Of a stretch of DNA of 43,930 nt, positions 30,958 through 38,840 are shown one piece after another (positions within the stretch are counted from its first letter, which is position 1; the number at the start of each line of letters is the position of its first letter). The position numbers were made by a program, and so were the translations under genes. Where the stretch lies: assembly GCA_949290085.1 (NCBI GenBank), contig CASEQH010000062.1, positions 1 through 43,930 of the forward strand, read 5' to 3'. The notes below the pieces were generated by a model. The model worked only from the letters and a program-made list of their open reading frames with translations. It was not told the DNA's origin and made no database searches. The DNA comes from an uncultured Bacillota bacterium. Lineage in GTDB: Bacteria > Bacillota_I > Bacilli_A > Erysipelotrichales > Erysipelotrichaceae.

Positions 30958-33447
30958 TCAAAATAATGTCGTCTGTTTATTACCATCTTCTTCAATAGAG
31001 AAATCCCGAGGGAAATCTACTATCTCTACTTCTTTGATATCTTCATTATTACTATTTAAGATAAAGAATTCATTTTGAAGTTTTAAAGGCGCAGAGAAAG
31101 TGGCATCGCAATCCATAAATGGAATATCCTTAACAGCTAATATCTTTAATTCGCCATCATATACTTTAATATTGTCGTAAGCATTAATAATAGCTACACT
31201 ATGGGCATATTGAGGATTGGTCTTTGTTTGTTTATATAGACGATTCCCCTTTGTGCGTCTTTTAGTATAAGCCAATTCAGAGATATGTATACGTTTAAAA
31301 TTACCCCTTTGGCTTGTCAGCATTATAGCATCACTTGCCTCATTTATGGTAGTAGCGTCAATTAGCTCATCATCATCTTTGAGGTCTATGCCCCAAACAC
31401 CTTGTGCTTTTATGGCTAGAGGTGCTATCTCTTCTTGCTTATAGTAGTTATAATAACCATTCTTGCTGACAAGTAAGATGTTATCGCCATGATATGCGAC
31501 AAATGCCTTTCTCACTTCATCGTCTTTTCTTAGTTTATGAGCTTGCATGACCTTGCTGAATCTTGTCACATTCCATAGTGGCAACAAGGTCTTTTTTATC
31601 ATGCCCTTAGCTGTAACAGTAAAGATATAAGCATAAGAATCAAAGTTTTTAACCACTAGTGCACTGACTATCTTTTCTTCATCATCACTCTTGATGTAAT
31701 GAGAGAGGTGATGACCTAATTCCTTCCACTTACTCTCTTCTAATTTATAGATAGGAAGATAGGCATAATTACCCTTAGATGTAATAAGCAATAAAGTATC
31801 TAAGGTATTACAACCTCTGATTCCCAATAACTTATCATGTTCCTTAAAATAAGGTAAAGTTCCTTCGTTAGATTGATATACTCTACTAGAATAACGTTTG
31901 ATATAACCATCTCTAGATACCGAGATATAGACTTGTTCACTCGTCACCATCGACATCTTATCAATGACAATATCAGTAACTTTATCTTCTATCAGAGTCT
32001 TTCTATCTCTTCCATATTTTGCACTAACATCTTTCAATTCATCGACGATATGGCGATTTAATAAATCATTAGAACTGATGATGGCTTCTAATTGGGAAAT
32101 CTCATCGATCAGGATGGCATATTCTTCTTTAAGTGTCTTGATATCGGTATTAGATAGACGATATAGACGCATCATCACGATGGCTTCAGCTTGTTCATCA
32201 GAGAATAAGAAGGCATCTTTTAATCTATTCTTCGCATCACTTTTATCTGAAGAAGCTCTTATTATTTCAATTACTTCGTCAAGTATAGATATCGCTTTAA
32301 TTAAGCCATCTAAGATATGAATGCGAGCCTTCTTCTTATCTCTTAAATATCTAGAAGCATTTAAGACAACCTCACGACGATGATTGATAAAGGCATCTAT
32401 AGCTGTCGTTAAGGTCATTAAGACTGGCGCATGATTGACAATAGCTATCATATTGTAGTTGTAGTTGATTTGTAAATCGGTATTCTTATATAGATAATTT
32501 AAGACTAGGCTTGCATCGATATCCTTCTTGACATCGATGACTATCTTTAAACCATCTCTGCCAGACTCATCACGCACATCGACAATGCCATCAATCTGTT
32601 TATCTAAGCGAATATCATCAATCTTCTTAACTAAATTCTTCTTGATGACTTCATATGGTATCTCAGTTACTACTATCTGATTGACGGTCTTAGTATTGAT
32701 AATCTCACATTTAGATTTAACAATTACTTTACCCTTACCAGTCGAAAATACTTCTTTAATACTATCAATACCTTGAACTATGCCACCAGTAGGAAAGTCT
32801 GGACCCTTTACAAATACCATCAAATCATCAACGCTACAATCAGGATGAAAGATGCGATATATTGTCGCTTCGATGACTTCTTTTAGATTGTGAGGAGCAA
32901 TATTAGTAGCATAACCTGAAGCTATACCGGTTGCACCATTGACTAATAATAGTGGAAATTTAGCCGGTAAGACAGTTGGTTCTAACTCACTATCATCGTA
33001 GTTATTAGTCATGATGACTGTTTCTTTATCAATATCTTCTAATAATAAAGAAGCATAAGGAGAAAGACGTGCTTCCGTATAACGCATAGCAGCTGCTGGG
33101 TCATCATCAATACCACCATTATTACCATTCATATCAATTAAAGGAAGATTCATCTTCCAATCTTGAGACATTCTAACCATGGCATCATAGACCGATGTAT
33201 CACCATGAGGATGATAGGTACCAATGACGATACCAACAGTCTTAGCACTTTTTCGATGGGGCTTATCATAAGTATTACCAGCCTCATTCATCGCATATAA
33301 TATTCTTCTTTGAACTGGTTTTAAACCATCTCTGGCATCAGGCAAAGCTCTCTCTTGAATAATATATTTTGAATAACGACCAAAGCGATCAGACATTATC
33401 TCATCTAGACTCCAAGTAATATTTGTATTTTTCTTATTATTATTCAT
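30958..33447 (-). CDS. parC: DNA topoisomerase IV subunit A
   Basis: Cuts and rejoins DNA in chromosome decatenation. The 829 residues show the GyrA/ParC start (FGRYSKYIIQERALPDARDG), the region GTYHPHGDTSVYDAMVRM, the catalytic tyrosine in AMRYTEARL and the C-terminal beta-pinwheel without a GyrA box, which with parE next to it says ParC rather than GyrA. At the position of S. aureus GrlA Ser 80 there is Thr, and Asp in place of Glu 84; both are natural variants of the quinolone-resistance region whose effect cannot be read here. Starts inside parE with an eight-base overlap. Confidence 0.95.
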   Translation of the reverse strand: MNNNKKNTNITWSLDEIMSDRFGRYSKYIIQERALPDARDGLKPVQRRILYAMNEAGNTYDKPHRKSAKTVGIVIGTYHPHGDTSVYDAMVRMSQDWKMNLPLIDMNGNNGGIDDDPAAAMRYTEARLSPYASLLLEDIDKETVIMTNNYDDSELEPTVLPAKFPLLLVNGATGIASGYATNIAPHNLKEVIEATIYRIFHPDCSVDDLMVFVKGPDFPTGGIVQGIDSIKEVFSTGKGKVIVKSKCEIINTKTVNQIVVTEIPYEVIKKNLVKKIDDIRLDKQIDGIVDVRDESGRDGLKIVIDVKKDIDASLVLNYLYKNTDLQINYNYNMIAIVNHAPVLMTLTTAIDAFINHRREVVLNASRYLRDKKKARIHILDGLIKAISILDEVIEIIRASSDKSDAKNRLKDAFLFSDEQAEAIVMMRLYRLSNTDIKTLKEEYAILIDEISQLEAIISSNDLLNRHIVDELKDVSAKYGRDRKTLIEDKVTDIVIDKMSMVTSEQVYISVSRDGYIKRYSSRVYQSNEGTLPYFKEHDKLLGIRGCNTLDTLLLITSKGNYAYLPIYKLEESKWKELGHHLSHYIKSDDEEKIVSALVVKNFDSYAYIFTVTAKGMIKKTLLPLWNVTRFSKVMQAHKLRKDDEVRKAFVAYHGDNILLVSKNGYYNYYKQEEIAPLAIKAQGVWGIDLKDDDELIDATTINEASDAIMLTSQRGNFKRIHISELAYTKRRTKGNRLYKQTKTNPQYAHSVAIINAYDNIKVYDGELKILAVKDIPFMDCDATFSAPLKLQNEFFILNSNNEDIKEVEIVDFPRDFSIEEDGNKQTTLF

Positions 33448-35377
33448 GGCTTTCTACCTTAAAATCTTCTTCTAATGTAAAGTCAATATTGTCTTCTATC
33501 CACTTTCTTCTGAGGTCTGCCTTATTACCCATCAAGATGGAAATCTTCCTTTCACATAAGGCAGCATCATCGATAGAGACTTGAATGAGTGTACGCTTTT
33601 CAGGGTCCATAGTCGTATCCCATAATTGGTCAGCATTCATCTCACCTAGACCCTTATATCTTTGAATTTCAATCTTTCCCCACTTGTCACGACAAGATTG
33701 TAATTCTTTTTCACTATGACAATATTTAAATTCCTTGCCCTTGCTCGCTCTATAAAGTGGCGGCATAGCAATATAGACATGACCTTTCTCAATTAATTCA
33801 CGCATAAAGCGGTAAAAGAAGGTCAGTAACAATACTTGAATATGGGCACCATCGGTATCAGCATCGGTCATGATGATGACTTTATCATAATGGATGTCAT
33901 CAACATCAAAATCAGCTCCAACACCAGCTCCTAAGGCATGAACGATAGTATTTAATTCTTCATTTTTTTCTATTTCATTTAATGAAGCCTTCTCAGTATT
34001 CAAAACCTTGCCTCGAAGAGGAAGAATGGCTTGAAATTTAGAATCTCTACCCTTTTTAGCACTACCGCCAGCTGAATCACCTTCGACTAGAAATAATTCT
34101 AACTTGCGATAATCTTTACTTTGGGCATTAGCCAGTTTGCCACTTAAAATCTTTTCGGCCTTATTAGAAGATTTCTTACCCTTACGAGCTTCTTCTTTAG
34201 CCTTTCTAGCTGCTTCTCTAGCTTGTGACGCCCTTTGCATCTTCTTGATGAGCATAGCTGCCGTCTCACTATTTTCTTTTAAGAAATACATGAGATGTTC
34301 AGAAACTATTGTCTCAACTGCATTTTTAGCAGCAGGTGTTCCTAGTTTTGATTTGACCTGTCCTTCAAATTGTAAGAGATGTTCAGGAATAGAAATAGAA
34401 ATGATAGAAGTTAAACCTTCACGGATATCACTACCTTCAAAATTCTTATCCTTATCCTTTAATAGATTGACACTCCTGGCATAATCATTGATGGTCTTGG
34501 TAAAAGCTGTACGATAGCCTACTTCATGTGTACCACCATCTTTAGTTCTCACTAGATTGACAAAAGAAAACATATTTTCTTGATAGCTATCAGTATATTG
34601 AAAAGCTACATCGACATTAATCTCATTGATACTTCCAGAAAAAGTTACAGTCTTATGTAAGACATCTTTATCTTCATGAAGATAGTCCATAAAAGCAGAT
34701 AAGCCATCATGATACTTAAATAAATTCTCTGTTCCATCGACATCTACTACTTTAATGGCGACATCCTTTAATAAAAAGGCTTGCTCCTGAGCACGCGCCA
34801 ATACTGTCTGATAAGAAAATTCTGTCGTTTCAAAAATACGAGAATCAGGTTTAAAAGTAACCTTAGAACCGGTTTTATTACTGGTTCCAATCGTTTTAAG
34901 AGGAATTTTAACCTTACCGCCATCTTCAAAACGCATCATAAATTTCTTGCCATCCCGGCATACTTCTACTTCTAACCACTCACTTAAAGCATTTACAACT
35001 GAAGCACCGACACCATGTAGGCCTCCCGACTTCTTATAACCGGCATTCTCAGAGAATTTTCCTCCTGCATGTAAGACAGTAAAAATAATCTCGAGGGCAC
35101 TTTTGCCACTGGCATGTTTATCAACTGGCATGCCACGTCCATGGTCTATTACCGTAACTGAGCCATCTCTATTTAAAGTGATGACAATCTCATCACCATA
35201 GCCATTTAAAGCTTCATCGATGGAATTATCGACAATTTCCCAGATGAGATGATGTAAACCGCGTGCATCGACAGAACCAATATACATTCCCGGCCTTTTT
35301 CTAACTGCTTCAAGGCCCTCAAGTATCTGTATACTATCAGCACTATAAGTATTATTTTTAGCGAATTTATCTTGCAT
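33440..35377 (-). CDS. parE: DNA topoisomerase IV subunit B
   Basis: ATPase subunit of topoisomerase IV, 645 residues. The GHKL ATPase domain has EIVDNSIDEALNG (N-box), DHGRGMPVD and GGLHGVGASVVNALS; the TOPRIM domain has LVEGDSAGGSA and IMTDADTDGAHI; the tail has QRYKGLGEMNADQLW. Length is typical of ParE. First gene of an operon of eleven overlapping genes ending at nth. GAGGT precedes the ATG. Its promoter overlaps that of plsY. Confidence 0.96.
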   Translation of the reverse strand: MQDKFAKNNTYSADSIQILEGLEAVRKRPGMYIGSVDARGLHHLIWEIVDNSIDEALNGYGDEIVITLNRDGSVTVIDHGRGMPVDKHASGKSALEIIFTVLHAGGKFSENAGYKKSGGLHGVGASVVNALSEWLEVEVCRDGKKFMMRFEDGGKVKIPLKTIGTSNKTGSKVTFKPDSRIFETTEFSYQTVLARAQEQAFLLKDVAIKVVDVDGTENLFKYHDGLSAFMDYLHEDKDVLHKTVTFSGSINEINVDVAFQYTDSYQENMFSFVNLVRTKDGGTHEVGYRTAFTKTINDYARSVNLLKDKDKNFEGSDIREGLTSIISISIPEHLLQFEGQVKSKLGTPAAKNAVETIVSEHLMYFLKENSETAAMLIKKMQRASQAREAARKAKEEARKGKKSSNKAEKILSGKLANAQSKDYRKLELFLVEGDSAGGSAKKGRDSKFQAILPLRGKVLNTEKASLNEIEKNEELNTIVHALGAGVGADFDVDDIHYDKVIIMTDADTDGAHIQVLLLTFFYRFMRELIEKGHVYIAMPPLYRASKGKEFKYCHSEKELQSCRDKWGKIEIQRYKGLGEMNADQLWDTTMDPEKRTLIQVSIDDAALCERKISILMGNKADLRRKWIEDNIDFTLEEDFKVESHE

Positions 35378-35400
35378 TTTTACCTCATTTCAACCAAGTT

Positions 35401-35432
35401 ATTATAGCATATTTTAACATTTATGCTAAAAT
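35401..35432. promoter_or_regulatory. Overlapping divergent promoters of parE and plsY
   Basis: Two extended -10 boxes face away from each other in an imperfect inverted repeat: TGCTATAAT on the minus strand (TATAAT at 35401-35406) for parE, and TGCTAAAAT on the plus strand (TAAAAT at 35427-35432) for plsY. Each lies where the -35 of the other should be, so the two should compete for polymerase. Confidence 0.65.
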
Positions 35433-35449
35433 TAGTTAGAGGTTTGAAT

Positions 35450-36064
35450 ATGGAATTTTTGTTAATTATTTTATGGATAATCATCGGTTATTTAATAGGC
35501 TCTATATCGTGGGCTCTAATCATCGGTAAGGTATTCTTCCATAAAGATATTCGTGAATATGGTTCTGGTAACTTAGGCGGCACCAACGCCGGTAGAGTGC
35601 TTGGCAAACCTATCGGCTTACTAGTGATCGTCTTAGATGCTCTTAAGGCATTAATCTTAATGATTATCTGTAATTATATCTTCCCACCTGCTATCGCCTA
35701 TGCAGGACTAGCAGTCAGTGTTGGACATTGTTTCCCTATCTTCGCTCAATTTAAGGGCGGTAAGGGAGTTGCCTGCGCCTTTGGTTATCTATTAGGACTT
35801 GGCTTATTTGTAACTGGTGATGTAATATTTATCTTCTTATATCCTCTTCTCATCTTCCTATTTGTCTTAGGCTTGAGCAAGATGGTATCTCTATCATCAA
35901 TGATAGCTTTGATAAGTGCAACTATCATTGGCTTTATAACCTTTGATGAAATTATATATGCCTATTTAATTTTAATACTCTGTGCCTTAGTCATCTTTAG
36001 ACATATACCAAATATCATCAGAATTATTAAAGGAAAAGAAAATAAAGTGTCATTTATCAAATAG
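35450..36064 (+). CDS. plsY: Glycerol-3-phosphate acyltransferase PlsY
   Basis: Membrane enzyme that moves an acyl group from acyl-phosphate to glycerol 3-phosphate, the first step of phospholipid synthesis. The ATG at 35450 follows AGAGG at seven bases and gives 204 residues; an ATG nine codons earlier would overlap the -10 box. Five to seven membrane segments are visible. The three conserved loops are GSGNLGGTNAGRVLG, GHCFPIFAQFKGGKGVA and the short C-terminal NIIRIIKGKE. plsY divergent from parE is common in Bacilli. Confidence 0.96.
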   Translation: MEFLLIILWIIIGYLIGSISWALIIGKVFFHKDIREYGSGNLGGTNAGRVLGKPIGLLVIVLDALKALILMIICNYIFPPAIAYAGLAVSVGHCFPIFAQFKGGKGVACAFGYLLGLGLFVTGDVIFIFLYPLLIFLFVLGLSKMVSLSSMIALISATIIGFITFDEIIYAYLILILCALVIFRHIPNIIRIIKGKENKVSFIK

Positions 36065-36079
36065 ATGACACTTTTTTTA
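36044..36079. terminator. Bidirectional terminator between plsY and the GT51 gene
   Basis: AAAGTGTCAT (36044-36053) and ATGACACTTT (36065-36074) form a perfect ten-base stem followed by T on the plus strand and preceded by A. The plsY stop codon lies in the loop. Confidence 0.9.
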
Positions 36080-36081
36080 AA

Positions 36082-36813
36082 CTATTCAGAAGTACGATAA
36101 TCGATTTTAAATGCTTCTTGAAGAGCGATAGTCTCTTCTTTTTCTTCTTCACTTATATAGCCGACTGTCTCCATTCTCTTTAAGACGTGCCCTTGTCTTT
36201 TTAAAGCTAAATCTAAACCCGTCGATAGTTGATAAGCGCTTGGAGCATTAGGAATACCCGCGAGAAGACTGGCTTCAAAAAGAGAAAGCTCGCTAGGCAG
36301 CTTATTAAAATAACCCGTCGTCGCATCATAGATGCCAGTATAACCATCACCATAGTAAATAATATTTAAATACATCTCTAAGATTTCGTCTTTAGTATAG
36401 TTATTTTCGAAATCATATAAGAGATAATACTCAGCCATCTTATTGGCAATATCTAGATGATAATCATAATAGACATTCTGGGTTAACTGTTGAGTAATGG
36501 TCGAGCCACCTTCTTGTATCGACATCGTCAAAATATTTTTAATAAAAGCACGAGATAGAGCGATAAAATCTATACCATAACGATCATAGAAGCGATGGTC
36601 TTCAGTTGCAATAGTCGCTTCAATCAAATAGTCAGAGATATCTTCAAAATAGGTATAATTGTCTATATATTCGATGAGTGTATCTCTGACATCAACTACA
36701 GCTAATTTACTAGTAGCATCTTTATATGATACATAACCCATGCCAAAAAGAACAGCCACTAAAAAGAAAGATAAGAGCGTTATAGTGATAAATATTCGTT
36801 TTAATATCTTCAT
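36082..36813 (-). CDS. Monofunctional peptidoglycan glycosyltransferase (GT51)
   Basis: Polymerises lipid II into glycan strands outside the membrane. In 243 residues an N-terminal membrane anchor (about 8-28) precedes a GT51 domain: motif 1 ATEDHRFYDRYGID (catalytic Glu; the usual His of EDxxFxxHxG is Tyr), motif 2 EGGSTITQQLTQN, motif 3 region KDEILEMYLNIIYYG, then FNKLPSELSLFEASLLAGIPNAPS. No transpeptidase domain follows, so another PBP must do the cross-linking. The ATG comes eight bases after a terminator U-tract, with no ribosome site and no good -10; how it is expressed is unclear. Confidence 0.88.
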   Translation of the reverse strand: MKILKRIFITITLLSFFLVAVLFGMGYVSYKDATSKLAVVDVRDTLIEYIDNYTYFEDISDYLIEATIATEDHRFYDRYGIDFIALSRAFIKNILTMSIQEGGSTITQQLTQNVYYDYHLDIANKMAEYYLLYDFENNYTKDEILEMYLNIIYYGDGYTGIYDATTGYFNKLPSELSLFEASLLAGIPNAPSAYQLSTGLDLALKRQGHVLKRMETVGYISEEEKEETIALQEAFKIDYRTSE

Positions 36814-36816
36814 AAA

Positions 36817-36848
36817 AAGAAAAAAACATTAGATAAACCTAATGTTTT
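36817..36848 (-). terminator. Terminator of yneF
   Basis: On the minus strand AAAACATTAG, a six-base loop and CTAATGTTTT, followed by TTTCTTTTT. The stem begins at the yneF stop codon. Full termination here would leave the GT51 gene without its own promoter, so read-through is likely. Confidence 0.85.
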
Positions 36849-37056
36849 ATTGGCCCATAGATTTCATAATGGAACGAATTTGAGCTTCAGAAGGTTTACG
36901 ACCCATTTGCATAAACATTGCACGAACCATTTTTTCTGTAATAGGCGGATTTTCCTTAATCTGTTTCTCAAAGTAATGCTTAGTAGCGAAGAAACTGATT
37001 ATTGCGCCGATGACGCCTCCACCTAATAAATACAAGATTGATGTCCAAACATCCAT
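36847..37056 (-). CDS. yneF: YneF family membrane protein (UPF0154)
   Basis: A 69-residue protein with one N-terminal membrane helix (about 5-26, LYLLGGGVIGAIISFFATKHY) and a conserved cytoplasmic tail containing NPPITEKMVRAMFMQMGRKPSEAQ (key part MVRAMFMQMGRKPSE), the signature of the family. The function is unknown; the family is found throughout Bacilli and Mollicutes. A ribosome site AGAGGTG lies 8-11 bases before the ATG. Its promoter (TATTAT near 37079) lies just behind the probable 6S RNA. Confidence 0.93.
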   Translation of the reverse strand: MDVWTSILYLLGGGVIGAIISFFATKHYFEKQIKENPPITEKMVRAMFMQMGRKPSEAQIRSIMKSMGQ

Positions 37057-37104
37057 AATTTTTACACCTCTTTCAAATATAATAACTAAATAAATAGTTT
37101 TTGT

Positions 37105-37263
37105 AAATAAAGACCTGATGGGGGTTAAAATTTCCTGGACCTCCCAGGTGGTTCATCTATACATACCTTTAGGATTCCTGCTCATGGCAGGCTTTCGACA
37201 CCAGCATGTAACGCGAATGAGAACCGTAAATAATATGTAGGAATTTTAATGAAACCATCAGGC
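37105..37263 (-). ncRNA. ssrS: Probable 6S RNA
   Basis: A roughly 158-nt non-coding transcript folds end to end. CCTGATGG (37262-37255) at the 5' end pairs with CCATCAGG (37121-37114) at the 3' end; next, TTAAAATT pairs with AATTTTAA. The middle is an open region whose 3' side carries a small hairpin CCTGG-GAGGT-CCAGG, and there is an apical hairpin CCTGC-CATGA-GCAGG. The end (ATCAGGTCTTTATTT) resembles that of B. subtilis 6S-1 as I remember it. 6S RNA binds the housekeeping RNA polymerase. SRP RNA, tmRNA and RNase P signatures are absent. The call rests on shape, length and ends, not on a model search. Confidence 0.62.
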
Positions 37264-37269
37264 ACCTTG

Positions 37270-37275
37270 ATTATA
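37270..37275 (-). promoter_or_regulatory. -10 box of the 6S RNA candidate
   Basis: TATAAT, seven bases before the G that opens the terminal stem (37263). Upstream is a run of A and T with no clear -35. This box fixes the predicted 5' end exactly at the base of the RNA stem. Confidence 0.6.
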
Positions 37276-37319
37276 ATATATTAAATATTAAATAAATAGT
37301 CTTGACATTATAAGAATCT

Positions 37320-37877
37320 TTATTTTGCGAAAGGTTGCATAATTTCGCGATAAATATTCTCTAATTCTTGAATCGATTCTTCGCTAGGATTACCCTCTTG
37401 CCAAGAATTTACAACTGAGATATGCCCACTTTGAGGAACTCCGTTGATGATACTGAAGACATGTGGCGTATAGATAGTCTTGTCACCAGATTCATTAGTT
37501 CTAAGGATATCGTTTAAACTTTCAACCACATTATCATAAGTAGCATCTCTTAAAGGATATTGTTCACTTGTACAATTTAAATAGTAGACAGTGACATCTA
37601 ATTCTTGAGCTACCTCATTGATATATCTAGCGACTTCTTGGCAAACGTGGCAACCAGTATACCCCATAAAGACAATAGCAGATCCACCTTCGTCGATAAC
37701 CTTTATTAATTCATCAGGAGTGATACCGACAAAGTTATGGCCAGTTGAACTGACACCATTATAACCACTCATATCTACGGCATAACCTTCGATATCGACA
37801 TAATTCAATTCTTGATTTTGATTGCCGCAGCCAAATAAGCCAAGCAATAATACTAAAACTAAAAATAATTTTTTCAT
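37320..37877 (-). CDS. Thioredoxin-like lipoprotein
   Basis: A 185-residue exported lipoprotein: signal peptide MKKLFLVLVLLLGLFGC with lipidated Cys 17. The mature part has a thioredoxin-like active site GYTGCHVCQEV (Cys 76 and Cys 79, C-H-V-C), preceded by a strand AIVFMGY and followed by a helix, then VYYLNC and a cis-Pro-like TPHVF. It probably handles thiols or disulfides at the outer membrane face; the partner is unknown. Its ATG overlaps the fruK stop as ATGA, so it is co-translated with a sugar kinase, an odd pairing. Confidence 0.87.
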   Translation of the reverse strand: MKKLFLVLVLLLGLFGCGNQNQELNYVDIEGYAVDMSGYNGVSSTGHNFVGITPDELIKVIDEGGSAIVFMGYTGCHVCQEVARYINEVAQELDVTVYYLNCTSEQYPLRDATYDNVVESLNDILRTNESGDKTIYTPHVFSIINGVPQSGHISVVNSWQEGNPSEESIQELENIYREIMQPFAK

Positions 37878-38776
37878 TTTATAGCCTCCACTTTTAGTAA
37901 GTCAAAATTATCTTCCGTAGCTTTCCTCGATGCCAAGCCATCATTCAAGACTGTCGCAATAGCAGCCGCATTGGCATATTTAAAGGCCTCTAATGAATTA
38001 GCTCCCTTTTGAATGGCATATAGATAACCAGCTACCATACTATCCGACATTCCGGTAGTATTGACTGATTCACTCTCGGAATGCAAACATCTAAAGAAAC
38101 CTTCGTCACATCTGAATAAAGAGCCTCGGTCAACAATAGGCATAATAACATTTTTTGCACCATTTTCATAGATTTTTTCTACAGCTCTCATAGAATCTTC
38201 TTCCTCAGTCAATCTTTTAGCCTCTTCTTCATTAATACGTAAAAGATATGGGCTAGCATCTAGGCATGATCTTATGAAATTGATATCTGTATCCAAGACA
38301 ATCTTTACTTCATTATGTTTAAGCTCATGAATCAAATCTATCATTGGTGCAGCAATTTCCTGTTGGACATTGCCACTCAAGACAAAGATATCGCCAGGAT
38401 AAATACGATATAGGCGCTTTTTAAAACGATCAAATTCTTCACCACTAATATGTGGTCCCTTAGCATTGATATCGATAGATTCACCAGCGAAAATCTTTAA
38501 ATTAATGCGTGTATTATCTTTAATACTGGTAAATAAAGGCTCGATATAGCTATATTTCTTAATAAAAGACAAATAGTAATCCTTAGTAAAACCACCTAAA
38601 AAACCTAGGGCGACATTAGGTATCATCAAATTGTTTAATACGATTGAAACATTAACTCCTTTGCCTCCGGCATCAAAATCTTCCTTGACAGCCCTATTGA
38701 TGACACTACCCTGAATATGGGAATCAAAAGTCAAATAATAATCCAAAGAAGGATTAACCGTACATGTGTATATCAT
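37874..38776 (-). CDS. fruK: 1-phosphofructokinase-type kinase (FruK/LacC)
   Basis: PfkB-family kinase of 300 residues that would turn fructose 1-phosphate (or tagatose 6-phosphate) into the bisphosphate. The start MIYTCTVNPSLDYYL, the motif AGGKGVNVSIVL, LGFLGGFTK and TRINLKI are typical of FruK. The anion hole, normally GAGD, is GMSD at 242-245; Asp 245, the catalytic base, stays, and SMVAGY follows normally. No fructose PTS or FruR gene is near, so the sugar is uncertain. There is no ribosome site: TATAAA/TAAAAT lies 6-9 bases before the ATG, so the mRNA is probably leaderless. Confidence 0.85.
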   Translation of the reverse strand: MIYTCTVNPSLDYYLTFDSHIQGSVINRAVKEDFDAGGKGVNVSIVLNNLMIPNVALGFLGGFTKDYYLSFIKKYSYIEPLFTSIKDNTRINLKIFAGESIDINAKGPHISGEEFDRFKKRLYRIYPGDIFVLSGNVQQEIAAPMIDLIHELKHNEVKIVLDTDINFIRSCLDASPYLLRINEEEAKRLTEEEDSMRAVEKIYENGAKNVIMPIVDRGSLFRCDEGFFRCLHSESESVNTTGMSDSMVAGYLYAIQKGANSLEAFKYANAAAIATVLNDGLASRKATEDNFDLLKVEAIK

Positions 38777-38782
38777 AAATAC

Positions 38783-38833
38783 ATTTTATACTATTTAGAT
38801 TTTTAATAAAAGTTTTTTGTATGATGGTATAAT
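38783..38833. promoter_or_regulatory. Divergent promoters of fruK and the GT39 gene
   Basis: Minus strand: overlapping TATAAA (38785-38790) and TAAAAT (38783-38788), ending 7-9 bases before the fruK ATG. Plus strand: TATAAT at 38828-38833 with a TGn extension, eight bases before the ATG at 38841. Both place transcription start on or within a base or two of the start codon. Confidence 0.7.
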
Positions 38834-38840
38834 CATATTT

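Noticed and set aside
34137-34484. Plus-strand open frame opposite parE
   Set aside because: The ParE reading is certain, and the plus frame has no start signals.
37105-37263. SRP RNA, tmRNA or RNase P RNA at this place
   Set aside because: No GGAAGCAGC-type SRP loop, no tRNA-like ends or tag frame, and no RNase P conserved blocks; 6S fits better.
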